From: Kineococcus rubinsiae
GTDB lineage: Bacteria > Actinomycetota > Actinomycetes > Actinomycetales > Kineococcaceae
DNA: 38,534 bases
Reading direction: 5' to 3'
NCBI RefSeq assembly: GCF_011839805.1
Contig: NZ_VWPY01000041.1
Span: 1 to 38,534 of the forward strand
Below, piece by piece: positions 1 through 8,663 of the stretch. The translations under genes were made by a program, and so were the position numbers. The notes under the pieces were generated by a model that worked only from the letters and a program-made list of their open reading frames with translations, was not told the DNA's origin and made no database searches. The stretch's first letter is position 1, and every line of letters begins with the position of its first letter.

Positions 1-895
1 GGTGCAGGCCGCGGCGCAGCACGGCCAGCAGCTCCTGCGACGTGCCCGGGGGCAGCTGCGCGGCGGCCCGCCGCGCCGGGCGGCGTCGCCCGGCGGGCGG
101 CGCCTCCCCCGTCAGCGCGCACCAGCACACCGCGGCCAGCCCGTACACGTCCCCGGCCGCCCCCGGCTCCTCCGCGAGCGCCGCGGGGTCGGCGAAGCCG
201 GGGGTGCCGAGGACGCTGCCGGGGCGGCGGCCCAGCGCCCGGGCCAGGCCGAGGTCGGCCAGCAGGGCCTCGCCGCGGGCGTCGAGCAGGACGTTGCCGG
301 GGCTGAGGTCGCCGTGCACGACCCCCGCGGCGTGCAGCTCCTCGAGGGCGGGCCCCAGCGAGGCGAGCAGGCCGACGACCTCGGCCGTCCCGAGGCGGCG
401 GCGGGCGCGCAGCAGGTCGGCGAGGCTGCCCCCGGCGGCCAGGTCCAGGACGAGCACGGGCCGTCCCCCGCCGTCGCGGGAGATGTCGTGGACGGCGACG
501 AGCCGCGGGTGGCGCACGCGCCGCAGGAGCGCGAGCTCGCGGAGCAGGTCGGTGCTCCCGCCGGGGGCCGCGTCGGCGTGCAGGACCTTCAGGGCCCGCC
601 GCTCGCCGTCGGGGCCGGTGCCGGCCCAGACGGTGCCGCTGGCGCCCGCGCCGAGCTCCTCGCCGACCTCGTAGCCGTCCACGACCGGCCGGCGCGGGCC
701 GAGCTCGTCGGCCATCAGCCGGGCCCGGGCGCCACCGGTGCGGTGCAGCACACCGCCGTCCGGGCCGTCGCCCCCGGCGGGGACGAGGGCCGGGACCCCG
801 CGGTGGCGGCCGCCCCCGGACGGCGGCGCGGCGCGGTCCGGCACCACCGCGGCGCTCACGTCGGCGTCGTCGTCGGACCAGCTGTCGAGGCTCAC
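1..895 (-). CDS. Serine/threonine protein kinase-like protein, C-terminus cut by window edge
   Basis: About 298 codons lie in the window and the frame runs off the left edge. After a 60-70 residue low-complexity N-terminus, a Hanks-type kinase fold is visible: glycine loop GAGASGTVW at residues 82-90, ALKVL with the presumed ATP lysine K103, catalytic loop HGDLSPGN at 194-201, metal-binding ADLGLAR with D214, and GTPGFADP at 230-237. The catalytic loop is odd: the Arg of HRD is Gly and the usual Lys two residues after Asp is Ser, so activity or regulation may be atypical. The GTG at 895 is chosen because G/C third-position codons continue up to it. ATG at 715 (residue 61) is a possible shorter start. 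It is divergent from the FAD oxidoreductase gene. Whether membrane or PASTA sensor domains follow cannot be seen. Confidence 0.85.
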   Translation of the reverse strand, partial: MSLDSWSDDDADVSAAVVPDRAAPPSGGGRHRGVPALVPAGGDGPDGGVLHRTGGARARLMADELGPRRPVVDGYEVGEELGAGASGTVWAGTGPDGERRALKVLHADAAPGGSTDLLRELALLRRVRHPRLVAVHDISRDGGGRPVLVLDLAAGGSLADLLRARRRLGTAEVVGLLASLGPALEELHAAGVVHGDLSPGNVLLDARGEALLADLGLARALGRRPGSVLGTPGFADPAALAEEPGAAGDVYGLAAVCWCALTGEAPPAGRRRPARRAAAQLPPGTSQELLAVLRRGLH

Positions 896-996
896 GGGAG
901 CAGACAACCGCACCTCGCGCGGGCGCCGCGGGCGTCGTCCACAGGCAAGATCACGACGCGGCCGCGTCCGGGCAGGCCCCCCGGCGTGGGCCTGGG

Positions 997-1002
997 TAGG
1001 CT
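997..1002 (+). promoter_or_regulatory. Candidate leaderless promoter -10 hexamer TAGGCT
   Basis: TAGGCT ends 7 nt before the GTG at 1010 and there is no Shine-Dalgarno sequence between them. This spacing fits transcription starting at the start codon, as is common in actinomycetes. No clear -35 is visible. Confidence 0.5.
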
Positions 1003-1009
1003 CGCCCGC

Positions 1010-2317
1010 GTGATCGACAGTGCCGCAGCGTCCCTGCCCACGTCCGCCGACGTCGTCGTGGTCGGAGCCGGAGTCGCCGGCCTGGCCTGCGCCAAGCACC
1101 TCGCGGCCGCGGGCATCGAGGTGGTCGTCGTCGAGGCCTCCGACGGCATCGGCGGCCGGGTGCGCAGCGACGTGGTGGGCAGCTTCCGCGTCGACCGCGG
1201 CTTCCAGCTCCTGAACCCCGCCTACCCCGAAGTCGCCAAGGTCCTCGACGTCGGCGCGCTGGACCTGCAGACCTTCGACGCCGGAGTGGCCGTGGCCCGC
1301 GGCGGTGTCGTCTCCGCCGTGCGCGACCCCCGCCGCCACCCCGCGGGCGTCCTCGGCGCCCTGCGCTTCCCGCTCGGCTCGCTCGCGGAGAAGACGGCGC
1401 TGGTCCGCTGGGCGCTGGGCTCGGCCTCGACGGCGGACCTGCGCCGCGAGGACTCGACGTGGGCGCAGGGCCTGGACGAGGCCGGCGTCGACGGCGAGCT
1501 GCGCCACAGCGTGATCGAGCCCTTCCTGGCCGGGGTCCTCGGCGAGGCGGCCGGCACCACGTCGCGGCGCTTCGTCGACCTGCTGCTGCGCACCTTCCTG
1601 CGGGGCACCCCCGGGCTGCCCGCGGGCGGCATGCAGGCCGTGCCGGACCAGCTGGCGGCCTCGCTGCCCGCGGGCAGCATCGTCACGGGCGTGGAGGTGG
1701 CCCACGTCGGGCACGGACCGCGCTCCCTCGTCGTCGAGACGCCGCAGGGCGGGCTCAGCACCACCGCGATCGTCGTCGCGACGGGGGGCGCGGCGGCCGC
1801 CCACCTCACGGGCCTGCCCGAGCCGGAGGCCCACGACCTCGGCACCTTCTGGTTCGCGGCGGCCTCCTCCCCCGCGCCCGCGGGACGCGAGAAGCTGCTG
1901 CACCTCGACGGCGACCGCACCGGGCCCGTGGTGAACACCGCGGTGGTCTCCGCCGTGGCCCCGAGCTACGTCCTGGCCGCCGCCGACCACCGGGCGCTCA
2001 TCTCGGCGCAGGTGCTGGGCGCCGACGTGGGCTCCGACGTCGAGACCGCCGTCCGGGCGCAGCTCGGGCGGGTCTACGGCGTGGACACCCGGGCGTGGAC
2101 CCTCGTGGCGGCGCACTCGATCCCGCAGGCGCTGCCCGCGGTCGCCCCGCCCTTCGACGGCGGACAGCCCGTCGACCTGGGCGAGGGCGTCTTCGTCGCG
2201 GGCGACCACCGCGAGAACGCGTCCCTGCAGGGTGCCCTGGTCTCCGGCCGCCGCGCCGCCGACGCGGTCCTCACGAACCTCGGCTACGGGCGCCGCCCGG
2301 CCGCGCTGACCGCGTGA
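1010..2317 (+). CDS. FAD-dependent oxidoreductase (flavin amine oxidase / phytoene desaturase-like)
   Basis: A 435-residue flavoprotein. The dinucleotide-binding motif VVVVGAGVAGLACAKHL lies near residues 15-31. It is followed by an acidic strand end (VVEASDGIGGR, E42, then the GGR that contacts FAD phosphates) and a C-terminal FAD motif GVFVAGDHRENASLQGAL that closes the flavin site. This architecture belongs to the NAD(P)-binding Rossmann / amino-oxidase superfamily, including protoporphyrinogen oxidase and carotenoid desaturases; the substrate cannot be told. There is no signal peptide, so it is probably cytosolic. The GTG at 1010 is preferred because a TAGGCT hexamer sits 7 nt upstream; the frame stays open to the left only because the opposite strand codes for the kinase. 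Its stop overlaps the next gene's GTG by 4 bp, so the two are likely co-translated. Confidence 0.85.
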   Translation: MIDSAAASLPTSADVVVVGAGVAGLACAKHLAAAGIEVVVVEASDGIGGRVRSDVVGSFRVDRGFQLLNPAYPEVAKVLDVGALDLQTFDAGVAVARGGVVSAVRDPRRHPAGVLGALRFPLGSLAEKTALVRWALGSASTADLRREDSTWAQGLDEAGVDGELRHSVIEPFLAGVLGEAAGTTSRRFVDLLLRTFLRGTPGLPAGGMQAVPDQLAASLPAGSIVTGVEVAHVGHGPRSLVVETPQGGLSTTAIVVATGGAAAAHLTGLPEPEAHDLGTFWFAAASSPAPAGREKLLHLDGDRTGPVVNTAVVSAVAPSYVLAAADHRALISAQVLGADVGSDVETAVRAQLGRVYGVDTRAWTLVAAHSIPQALPAVAPPFDGGQPVDLGEGVFVAGDHRENASLQGALVSGRRAADAVLTNLGYGRRPAALTA

Positions 2318-3057
2318 GCGCCCCGCAGCCGACCGTCCTCGCCACGTCGGGGGGCTGGCGGTGGGGTCCGCGCGGGCGCGACTGGGCCCCGCTGGCGCAC
2401 CACGCCGTCGCCCTGGCGCGGGTGCCCGAGGGCCGCCGGCCGCGCGTCTGCGTGCTCGGCACCGCGATGGGCGACCAGCTCTCCGCGACCGCCGACGTCT
2501 ACGCCGCAGGCCACCGCGCGGGCTTCGAGACGAGCGTCCTGGACCTGTTCCCCATGCCGTCGGTGGACGACGTCGCCGCCCACCTGCTGGCGCAGGACGT
2601 CGTCTGGGTCGACGGCGGCTCGGTGGTCAACCTGCTCGCCGTCTGGCGGGCGCACCAGCTCGAGGGGCCGCTGCGCGAGGCCTGGCAGGCGGGCGTCGTC
2701 CTCGCCGGCGTGAGCGCCGGCTCGATCTGCTGGTACCAGGGCGGGCCCACGGACTCCTACGGGCCGACGCTGCGCCCGGTCACCGACGCCCTGGGCTTCC
2801 TGCCCTACGGCAACGGCGTGCACTACGACAACGAGGCCCAGCGGCGCCCGCTGCTGCACGGCATGGTGGGCGACGGCACGCTGGGCGAGAGCCACTGCAC
2901 CGACGACGGCGTCGGCATGGTCTACCACGGCAGCGAGCTGGTCGAGGCGGTCGCCGAGACCCCCGGCAAGGGCGCCTACGTGGTGCGGCGCGACGACTCG
3001 GGCGACGGGGTCACGGAGACCAGGATCGAGCCCCGCCTGCTGCCCGGCAGCCGCTGA
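2314..3057 (+). CDS. Peptidase E-like protein (S51 family, class I glutamine amidotransferase-like fold)
   Basis: A 247-residue protein matching peptidase family S51 (dipeptidase E / cyanophycinase group). These cleave Asp-X dipeptides or related bonds using a Ser nucleophile in a glutaminase-like fold. Visible motifs are [13 protein letters not shown] near 97-108, the nucleophile elbow [10 protein letters not shown] at 131-140 with S134, and [10 protein letters not shown] holding the probable catalytic His. There is no export signal. The GTG at 2314 overlaps the stop of the FAD oxidoreductase gene by 4 bp (GTGA), implying one transcript. The functional link between the two is unknown; dipeptide turnover is only the family default. 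Confidence 0.85.
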   Translation: MSAPQPTVLATSGGWRWGPRGRDWAPLAHHAVALARVPEGRRPRVCVLGTAMGDQLSATADVYAAGHRAGFETSVLDLFPMPSVDDVAAHLLAQDVVWVDGGSVVNLLAVWRAHQLEGPLREAWQAGVVLAGVSAGSICWYQGGPTDSYGPTLRPVTDALGFLPYGNGVHYDNEAQRRPLLHGMVGDGTLGESHCTDDGVGMVYHGSELVEAVAETPGKGAYVVRRDDSGDGVTETRIEPRLLPGSR

Positions 3058-3066
3058 CGCCCGACG

Positions 3067-3072
3067 TAGGGT
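3067..3072 (+). promoter_or_regulatory. Candidate leaderless promoter -10 hexamer TAGGGT for lipB
   Basis: TAGGGT lies 7 nt before GTG 3080. It decides the start choice: the in-frame GTG at 3071 would fall inside this hexamer. Confidence 0.5.
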
Positions 3073-3079
3073 GGCGCGC

Positions 3080-3748
3080 GTGACGACGAGCGTCGAGGTC
3101 CTGGTCCAGCGCGTCGACCTCGGCACCGGGCTCGTGGACTACCGCGAGGCCTGGGAGCTGCAGCGCCGCCTGCACGCCGAGGTGGCCGCGGGCGACCGGC
3201 CCGACACCGTGCTGCTGCTCGAGCACGCCCCCGTCTACACGGCCGGCAAGCGCACCAACTCCTGGGAGCGGCCCGTCGACGGCACGCCCGTGGTCGACGT
3301 CGACCGCGGCGGGCGCATCACCTGGCACGGCCCCGGTCAGCTCGTGGGCTACCCCCTGGTCCGGCTGCGCCGGGGTCTCGACGTGGTCGGCTACGTGCGC
3401 CGCCTCGAGCAGCTGCTGCTCGACGTGGCCGCGCGCTTCGACGTCACGGGCCACCGGGTGCCCGACCGCACGGGTGTCTGGGTGGCCTGCGACGAGCCGG
3501 CCGTGCCCGGGGGCCCGGCCGAGCGCAAGGTCGCGGCGATCGGCGTGCGCGTCGCCAGGGGCGTGACCATGCACGGCTTCGCCCTCAACTGCGACACGGA
3601 CCTGCAGGGCTTCGGCACGATCGTCCCGTGCGGGCTCACCGACGCGGGCGTCACCTCGCTGACCGCGGAGGCCGGCCGCCACGTCGGCGTCGTGGACGCG
3701 GCGGCCGTCGTCGAGGAGCTCCTGCCGGCCGCCGACCTGCCGGGCTGA
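3080..3748 (+). CDS. lipB: Lipoyl(octanoyl) transferase LipB
   Basis: A 222-residue enzyme that moves the octanoyl group from acyl carrier protein to lipoyl domains of E2 subunits or GcvH, the first step of de novo lipoylation in the cytosol. The family signature [17 protein letters not shown] is at residues 77-92. The catalytic lysine is K150 in [12 protein letters not shown] and the acyl-accepting cysteine is C184 in IVPCGLTD. Length is typical. GTG 3080 is preferred over GTG 3071 because of the -10 hexamer in front. In many actinobacteria lipB is directly followed by lipA. Here lipA lies 2.5 kb downstream, with two unrelated genes and a structured inverted repeat between. Confidence 0.95.
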   Translation: MTTSVEVLVQRVDLGTGLVDYREAWELQRRLHAEVAAGDRPDTVLLLEHAPVYTAGKRTNSWERPVDGTPVVDVDRGGRITWHGPGQLVGYPLVRLRRGLDVVGYVRRLEQLLLDVAARFDVTGHRVPDRTGVWVACDEPAVPGGPAERKVAAIGVRVARGVTMHGFALNCDTDLQGFGTIVPCGLTDAGVTSLTAEAGRHVGVVDAAAVVEELLPAADLPG

Positions 3749-3824
3749 CAGTTCCGCTGCCCGCAGGGGCTCAGGACGCCCCTCACAGAGCCTCCCGAGG
3801 CCTTCGCTGCAGCGGAACCGTCAG
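3745..3824. repeat. 80-bp nested inverted-repeat element at the lipB 3' end
   Basis: Outer arms CTGACAGTTCCGCTGC (3745-3760) and GCAGCGGAACCGTCAG (3809-3824) pair at 15 of 16 positions. Inside are two smaller hairpins: AGGGGC/GCCCCT (3765-3770 with 3778-3783, 7-nt loop) and GCCTC/GAGGC (3790-3794 with 3797-3801). The whole can fold as a three-way, cloverleaf-like structure. It sits between the convergent lipB and LLM oxidoreductase genes, with lipB's stop inside the left arm, so a bidirectional terminator is the plain reading. A REP- or MITE-like element is possible. Confidence 0.6.
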
Positions 3825-3832
3825 CCGCGCCG

Positions 3833-4756
3833 TCAGAGCTGGCGCGCGACCTCGGCGGCGATGAGCTCGACGTGGTCGAGGTCGGAGAGGTCCAGCACCT
3901 GCAGGTAGAAGCGCTCGACGCCGACCTCGCGGTAGGCCTGCATCTTCTCCACGACCTCGGCGGGCGTGCCCGTGAGCCCGTTCTCGCGCAGCTCCTCGAC
4001 CTCGCGGCCGATGGCTGCGGCCCGGCGCGCGATCTCGGCGTCGTCGCGCCCGACGCAGACGATGAGCGCGGTCGAGTTCGTCATGGTCGCCGGGTCGCGG
4101 TCGATCGCCCGGCACGCGTCGGCCACGCGGTCGAGGAGCACCTTCGTCTCCGCGACGCCCTGCCAGGCGCCGTTGTACTCGCTCGCGTAGCGGGCGGCGA
4201 GCGCCGGGGTCCGCTTCTTGCCGCCGCCGCCGATGATGATCGGCACGGGCGACTGGACGGGCTTGGGCAGCGCCGGCGACCCGGCCAGCTGGTAGTGGGT
4301 GCCGGTGAAGTCGAAGGTCTCCCCGACCGGGGTGGACCACAGGCCGGTGACGACCTGCAGCTGCTCCTCGAAGCGGTCGAAGCGCTCGCCCAGCGGCGGG
4401 AAGGGGATGCCGTAGGCGGCGTGCTCCTCGGCGTACCAGCCGGTGCCGAGGCCGAGCTCGACGCGGCCGCCGGACATCTCGTCGACCTGGGCGACCTGGA
4501 TGGCCAGGACCCCGGGGTGGCGGAACGTCGCCGACGTCACCAGGGTGCCGAGGCGGACGCGGGAGGTGTCGCGGGCGAGCGCCGCGAGCGTCGTCCAGGC
4601 GTCGGTGGGCCCGGGCAGGCCCGTGCCGCCCATCGTCAGGTAGTGGTCCGAGCGGAAGAACCCGTCGAAGCCGGCGTCCTCGGTCGCGACCGCGACGCGG
4701 CGCAGGTCCTCGTAGCGGGCGCCCTGCTGGGGCTCGGTGAAGATGCGCAGATCCAT
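3833..4756 (-). CDS. LLM-class (probably F420-dependent) oxidoreductase
   Basis: A 307-residue TIM-barrel flavin/F420 enzyme of the bacterial luciferase-like monooxygenase group. The start reads MDLRIFTEPQQGARYEDLRR. Family hallmarks are AEDAGFDGFFRSDHYL-type text near 24-40, LGTLVTSATFRHPGVLA, ELGLGTGWYAEEH (the conserved GxGW-Y-EH signature) and PIIIGGGGKKRTPALAARYA for cofactor phosphate contacts. F420 rather than FMN is inferred from the actinobacterial setting. The substrate is unknown. A GGAGG sequence lies about 9 nt before the ATG. It is divergent from the beta-lactamase-fold gene and convergent with lipB, and it is one of two genes that interrupt lipB-lipA. Confidence 0.85.
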   Translation of the reverse strand: MDLRIFTEPQQGARYEDLRRVAVATEDAGFDGFFRSDHYLTMGGTGLPGPTDAWTTLAALARDTSRVRLGTLVTSATFRHPGVLAIQVAQVDEMSGGRVELGLGTGWYAEEHAAYGIPFPPLGERFDRFEEQLQVVTGLWSTPVGETFDFTGTHYQLAGSPALPKPVQSPVPIIIGGGGKKRTPALAARYASEYNGAWQGVAETKVLLDRVADACRAIDRDPATMTNSTALIVCVGRDDAEIARRAAAIGREVEELRENGLTGTPAEVVEKMQAYREVGVERFYLQVLDLSDLDHVELIAAEVARQL

Positions 4757-4815
4757 GCCCGGATCCTCCCGGACGCCGCCGTCCGCCGCTCGGCCGGGTC
4801 TGGAAGGGTTGGCGC

Positions 4816-6207
4816 ATGGCTGAGCACTCCCCCACGACTCCCGCCGCCGCGGTGGCCCCCGCGACCGCCCGCGCGCTGGACGGCCTCCTGGCCTCGGCGC
4901 AGGTGTCCTCCCGGCTGCCCTCGGTGGTGGCCGGGATCGTGCGCGACGGCGAGCTCGTCTGGTCCGGCGCCCGCGGCCGCGTGGACGGCGCGCGGCCGCA
5001 GCCGGCGACGCAGTACCGCATCGGCAGCATCACGAAGACCTTCGTCGCGGCCGGGGTGCTGCGGGCGAACGAGGACGGGCTCGTGGGCCTGGACGACCGC
5101 ATCGACGACCACCTGCCGGAGCTGGGCGACTCGATCGGGCACCTGACCGTGGGCCAGCTGCTGGGCCAGGCGTCCGGCCTGCAGGCCGAGACCGACGGCC
5201 CGTGGTGGGAGCGGACCGCGGGCGGGGACTGGCCGCAGCTGGCCGCGAGCCTCGGGCCGGCGTCGCAGCGCCACCGCGCGGGGGTGCGTTTCCACTACTC
5301 CAACGTGGGCTACGGCGTCCTCGGCGAGCTGCTGGGGCGGCTGCGCTCCTCGACGTGGCACGAGGTCGTCGCGGAGCAGTTCCTCGTCCCGCTGGGGATG
5401 ACGCGGACGACGTTGCGCCCCGACGGCCCGCACGCGCCGGGCCTCGCGGTGCACCCGTGGGCGGACGTGGTGCTGCCCGAGCCCGAGCACGACGGCGGGG
5501 CCATGGCGCCCGCGGGGCAGATCTGGTCGACGGTGGGCGACCTGGCGCGCTGGGCGGGCGTCGTGGCGGGGCGCAGCGACGTCCTGCGGCCCGCGACGGT
5601 CGAGGCCATGCGCCAGCCGCAGGTCGTCGACGACACCCGCGGTGCGGCCTGGGCGGGCGGCTACGGCCTGGGCCTGCAGCTGTGGAACGACGCGGGGCGC
5701 CGGTACGCGGGGCACTCGGGGTCGATGCCGGGCTTCGTGGCCATGCTGCGCGTGGACGTCGAGACCTCCGACGCCGTCGTCGCGATGACCAACTCCACGA
5801 CGGGCTTCGGCGACCTGCCGACGCGGCTGCTGAAGGCCTACGCCGAGGCCGAGCCGAAGCCGCCGGCGGAGTGGGTGCCGCGCGAGGTCCCCGCGGACGT
5901 CCTGGAGCTCGTCGGCCCCTGGTACTGGGGCCCGACGCCGCTCGTCGTGCGCGCCACGGCGGTCGGCCTGGAGCTCTCGGGGCTCGGCGGGCGCGCCCGC
6001 GGCTCGCGCTTCGTGCCCACCGAGGGCGGCTGGCGCGGCCTGGACGAGTACTACGCCGGGGAGCCGCTGCGGGTGGTCCGCCGCGACGACGGGTCCGTGA
6101 GCCACCTGGACCTCGCGAGCTTCCGACTCACCCGCACGCCCTACAACCCCGACGGTGACGTTCCCGGGGGCGTGCACCCCGACGGGTGGGGAGCGCCCGG
6201 GCGGTGA
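4816..6207 (+). CDS. Serine hydrolase of the beta-lactamase / class C esterase family
   Basis: A 463-residue penicillin-binding-protein-like serine hydrolase. The catalytic SxxK is SITK at 71-74, the YxN motif is YSN at 161-163, and the third motif is HSG at 300-302 (HxG type in place of KTG), as in class C-like esterases and D-aminopeptidases. The C-terminal 110 residues look like the lipocalin-type extension seen in many family members. No signal peptide is seen, so the enzyme appears cytosolic, which argues against true beta-lactam resistance. Substrate unknown. The ATG at 4816 follows a weak AAGGGT hexamer (4804-4809) and may be leaderless. It ends 28 bp before the lipA start. Confidence 0.85.
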   Translation: MAEHSPTTPAAAVAPATARALDGLLASAQVSSRLPSVVAGIVRDGELVWSGARGRVDGARPQPATQYRIGSITKTFVAAGVLRANEDGLVGLDDRIDDHLPELGDSIGHLTVGQLLGQASGLQAETDGPWWERTAGGDWPQLAASLGPASQRHRAGVRFHYSNVGYGVLGELLGRLRSSTWHEVVAEQFLVPLGMTRTTLRPDGPHAPGLAVHPWADVVLPEPEHDGGAMAPAGQIWSTVGDLARWAGVVAGRSDVLRPATVEAMRQPQVVDDTRGAAWAGGYGLGLQLWNDAGRRYAGHSGSMPGFVAMLRVDVETSDAVVAMTNSTTGFGDLPTRLLKAYAEAEPKPPAEWVPREVPADVLELVGPWYWGPTPLVVRATAVGLELSGLGGRARGSRFVPTEGGWRGLDEYYAGEPLRVVRRDDGSVSHLDLASFRLTRTPYNPDGDVPGGVHPDGWGAPGR

Positions 6208-6223
6208 GGTCCGGGCAGGGACG

Positions 6224-6229
6224 TACGCT
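6224..6229 (+). promoter_or_regulatory. Candidate leaderless promoter -10 hexamer TACGCT for lipA
   Basis: TACGCT ends 6 nt before GTG 6236 with no ribosome-binding sequence between, so lipA can be transcribed independently of the inserted hydrolase gene upstream. Confidence 0.5.
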
Positions 6230-6235
6230 GGCGCC

Positions 6236-7237
6236 GTGACACTCGCACCCGAGGGACGGCGCATGCTGCGCATCGAGGCGCGCAACGCCGAGACGCCCAT
6301 CGAGCGGAAGCCGTCGTGGATCCGCACCAAGGCCCGCACGGGCCCCGACTACACCGAGCTCAAGGGCCTGGTGAAGTCCGGTGGCCTGCACACGGTGTGC
6401 GAGGAGGCGGGCTGCCCCAACATCTACGAGTGCTGGGAGGACCGCGAGGCCACGTTCCTCATCGGCGGCTCCGAGTGCACGCGCCGCTGCGACTTCTGCC
6501 AGATCGACACGGGCAAGCCGCAGCCGCTGGACCGCGATGAGCCCCGCCGGGTCGCCGAGAGCATCCGGACGATGGGTCTGCGCTACGCGACCATCACGGG
6601 CGTGGCGCGCGACGACCTCGCCGACGGCGGCGCGTGGCTGTACGCCGAGACGATCCGCCAGGTGCACGCGCTGAACGAGGGCACGGGCGTGGAGATCCTC
6701 GTCCCGGACTTCAACGGCAAGCCGGAGCTGCTGCAGCAGGTCTTCGACGCGGCACCGGAGGTCTTCGCGCACAACGTCGAGACCGTCCCGCGGATCTTCA
6801 AGTCGATCCGCCCGGCGTTCCGCTACGACCGCTCCCTCGACGTCATCACGCAGGGCCGCGACGCGGGGCTCGTGACGAAGTCGAACCTCATCCTCGGCAT
6901 GGGCGAGACCGACGAGGAGGTCGTGTCCGCGCTGCGCGACCTGCACGACGCCGGCTGCGACATCATCACGATCACTCAGTACCTGCGCCCGACCCCGCGC
7001 CACCACCCCGTGGCCCGCTGGGTGAAGCCCGAGGTGTTCGTCGAGCTGTCCCAGGAGGCCGAGCGCATCGGCTTCACGGGCGTCATGTCCGGGCCGCTGG
7101 TCCGCTCCTCCTACCGCGCGGGGCGCCTGTGGGCGCAGGCCACCAAGCGCCGCGGCGGCACGATACCGGAGCAGCTCGCGCACCTGGACCGCGACACCCC
7201 GGCCGCCCAGGAGGCGTCGAGCCTGCTGCGCCGCTGA
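6236..7237 (+). CDS. lipA: Lipoyl synthase LipA
   Basis: A 333-residue radical SAM enzyme that inserts two sulfurs into protein-bound octanoyl chains made by LipB. The auxiliary 4Fe-4S cluster cysteines are C55, C60 and C66 ([12 protein letters not shown]). The radical SAM cluster cysteines are C81, C85 and C88 (CTRRCDFC). The conserved C-terminal RSSY, whose Ser ligates the auxiliary cluster, is at 290-293. All key residues are present and length is typical. GTG 6236 is chosen for the TACGCT hexamer 6 nt upstream; the frame extends further left only inside the preceding gene. DUF4191 follows after a strong hairpin, as in other actinobacteria. Confidence 0.97.
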   Translation: MTLAPEGRRMLRIEARNAETPIERKPSWIRTKARTGPDYTELKGLVKSGGLHTVCEEAGCPNIYECWEDREATFLIGGSECTRRCDFCQIDTGKPQPLDRDEPRRVAESIRTMGLRYATITGVARDDLADGGAWLYAETIRQVHALNEGTGVEILVPDFNGKPELLQQVFDAAPEVFAHNVETVPRIFKSIRPAFRYDRSLDVITQGRDAGLVTKSNLILGMGETDEEVVSALRDLHDAGCDIITITQYLRPTPRHHPVARWVKPEVFVELSQEAERIGFTGVMSGPLVRSSYRAGRLWAQATKRRGGTIPEQLAHLDRDTPAAQEASSLLRR

Positions 7238-7245
7238 CGCGCCAC

Positions 7246-7274
7246 CCGTGCGGGCGCGCGACGCGCCCGCACGG
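7246..7274. terminator. Hairpin terminator-like element after lipA
   Basis: Arms CCGTGCGGGCGCG (7246-7258) and CGCGCCCGCACGG (7262-7274) form a perfect 13-bp stem with a 3-nt centre, 8 nt after the lipA stop. No U-tract follows, as usual in high-GC genomes. Confidence 0.6.
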
Positions 7275-7297
7275 CGGGGACCACGGCGTCGCGGCCG

Positions 7298-7303
7298 TAT
7301 CCT
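7298..7303 (+). promoter_or_regulatory. Candidate leaderless promoter -10 hexamer TATCCT
   Basis: TATCCT ends 7 nt before ATG 7311, immediately after the lipA hairpin, and gives the DUF4191 gene its own promoter. Confidence 0.5.
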
Positions 7304-7310
7304 GTGCGCC

Positions 7311-8051
7311 ATGGCACGACGCCCGAGCGACTCCTCCCCCGCGCCCACCGGTTCGACCAAGGCGCGCAAGCCGAAGAAGCAGGGACGCCTGCGTCAGCTG
7401 AAGGCCGTCTACGACATGACGGTCAAGGTCGACCCGGCGACCCGGTGGTGGCTGCTGCTCGCCGTCGGCGCGCCGCTGCTCATCGCGATCGTCATCGGCA
7501 TCGCCACGACGCACTGGATCTACTTCCCGCTGCTCGGCCTCATGGTCGGCGTCCTCGCGGGGATGTTCGTCCTGGCGCGGCGCGCCGAGCGCGCGGCCTA
7601 CCTCAACATCGAGGGGCAGAAGGGTGCGGCCGCCGCCGCGCTGAACTCGATCCGCCGCGGCTGGACGATCGAGCAGGAGCCCGTCGCGGTCGACCCGCGC
7701 TCGCAGGACATGGTCTTCCGCGCCGTGGGCCGCCCCGGCATCGTGCTCGTCGGCGACGGACCCGCCGGCCGGGTGAAGAAGCTGCTCGAGGGTGAGCGCC
7801 GCAAGGTCGCCCGCATCGCCCCCAACGTCCCGGTGCACCTCATGACCGTGGGCAAGGGCGGGGCCGAGGGCGAGGTGCCGCTCGCGAAGGTCGCCGGCAA
7901 GGTGCAGCGCCTCAAGCCCGTCCTGACCAAGGGCGAGGTCGCGGCCGTGCAGAAGCGCCTCAAGGCCCTCGGCGGCCTGCGTCCCCCCGTGCCGCAGGGC
8001 ATCGACCCGATGCGCGCCCGCCCGGACCGCAAGGCCATGCGCGGACGCTGA
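7311..8051 (+). CDS. DUF4191 family integral membrane protein
   Basis: A 246-residue protein whose position directly after lipA and content match the DUF4191 family (counterpart of M. tuberculosis Rv2219). A basic cytosolic N-terminus (SDSSPAPTGSTKARKPKKQG) precedes two membrane segments near 46-66 and 69-89. A soluble, Lys/Arg-rich domain of about 150 residues follows, including VGRPGIVLVGDGPAGRVKKL and NVPVHLMTVGKG. Function is unknown. Conservation next to lipA and glnA is the main clue, but no experimental role is known to me. Start chosen by the ATG and the TATCCT hexamer 7 nt upstream. Confidence 0.85.
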   Translation: MARRPSDSSPAPTGSTKARKPKKQGRLRQLKAVYDMTVKVDPATRWWLLLAVGAPLLIAIVIGIATTHWIYFPLLGLMVGVLAGMFVLARRAERAAYLNIEGQKGAAAAALNSIRRGWTIEQEPVAVDPRSQDMVFRAVGRPGIVLVGDGPAGRVKKLLEGERRKVARIAPNVPVHLMTVGKGGAEGEVPLAKVAGKVQRLKPVLTKGEVAAVQKRLKALGGLRPPVPQGIDPMRARPDRKAMRGR

Positions 8052-8064
8052 CGCACCCCGACGC

Positions 8065-8102
8065 ACGCAGGCCCCCGACCGCTGCCGGTCGGGGGCCTGC
8101 GT
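8065..8102. terminator. Bidirectional hairpin terminator between DUF4191 and RDD genes
   Basis: Perfect 16-bp stem: ACGCAGGCCCCCGACC (8065-8080) with GGTCGGGGGCCTGCGT (8087-8102), loop GCTGCC. It lies between two convergent genes, so it can serve both. Confidence 0.75.
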
Positions 8103-8130
8103 CGTGCGGTGGGTCGAGCGGGGTACGCGC

Positions 8131-8574
8131 TCAGCGCCGGACGACGACCGTCTGCGCGCCCTTGTCGTGCAGCCCGCGCCGGTCGGCGTCGCTGATGACG
8201 GCCGGGATGACCAGGCACAGCAGCAGGGTCCGGTAGACGCCGCGCAGCAGCCCCACGGGCCGCGGCGCGTCGAGGCGGCGGACGACGAGCCCCGCCGCGA
8301 AGTGCCCGAGGCTCGTCCCGAGCGTGGACACCAGGAGCACGTGCATGAGGGCGAAGACGGCCAGCGGCCCGAACTGCGGGCCGAGGAGGCCGTTGACGAA
8401 GACCCGCGCGATGAGCGAGGCGACGACCCAGTCCAGCAGCAGCCCGAGGAAGCGGCGGCCCCAGCCGGCGACGGAGCCCCGTCCGGCGGCGGGCAGCCCG
8501 AGGCGCACCCCCGGCACCGGTCCCGGATCCCCGTCCCGCGCAGCCCGTGCGCCCTTCGCTCCCGCGTCCGCCAC
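8131..8574 (-). CDS. RDD family membrane protein
   Basis: A 147-residue membrane protein of the RDD family, named for conserved Arg and Asp residues in its first and last helices: GWGRRFLGLLLDWVV (R40/R41, D48) and LVIPAVISDADRRGLHDKGA (D129, D131) are visible. Three hydrophobic segments are near 42-60, 70-96 and 113-128. Some RDD proteins are ion exchangers, but function here is unknown. The same position between DUF4191 and glnA is occupied by an RDD gene in mycobacteria (Rv2219A). The GTG start at 8574 is preceded, on the minus strand, by TAGGCT with a 6-nt gap. Confidence 0.85.
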   Translation of the reverse strand: MADAGAKGARAARDGDPGPVPGVRLGLPAAGRGSVAGWGRRFLGLLLDWVVASLIARVFVNGLLGPQFGPLAVFALMHVLLVSTLGTSLGHFAAGLVVRRLDAPRPVGLLRGVYRTLLLCLVIPAVISDADRRGLHDKGAQTVVVRR

Positions 8575-8580
8575 CCCTCG

Positions 8581-8586
8581 AGCCTA
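8581..8586 (-). promoter_or_regulatory. Candidate leaderless promoter -10 hexamer TAGGCT (minus strand)
   Basis: Reads TAGGCT on the minus strand and ends 6 nt before the GTG of the RDD gene. Confidence 0.5.
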
Positions 8587-8663
8587 GGCGGCGGCGGGGG
8601 CGGTCACGACGGCGGTCACGACGGCGGTGCGCGGGGCCGTGTCCCGGGCCGGGCGCGGTCTCG

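Noticed and set aside
2-1009. 336-residue N-terminal extension of the FAD oxidoreductase frame
   Set aside because: This stretch is the antisense of the kinase gene; the Rossmann motif begins just after GTG 1010, which has a -10 hexamer in front.
4816-6207. Calling the SITK/YSN/HSG protein a beta-lactamase resistance gene
   Set aside because: No signal peptide and an HxG third motif; the fold is shared by esterases and peptidases, so resistance is not supported.
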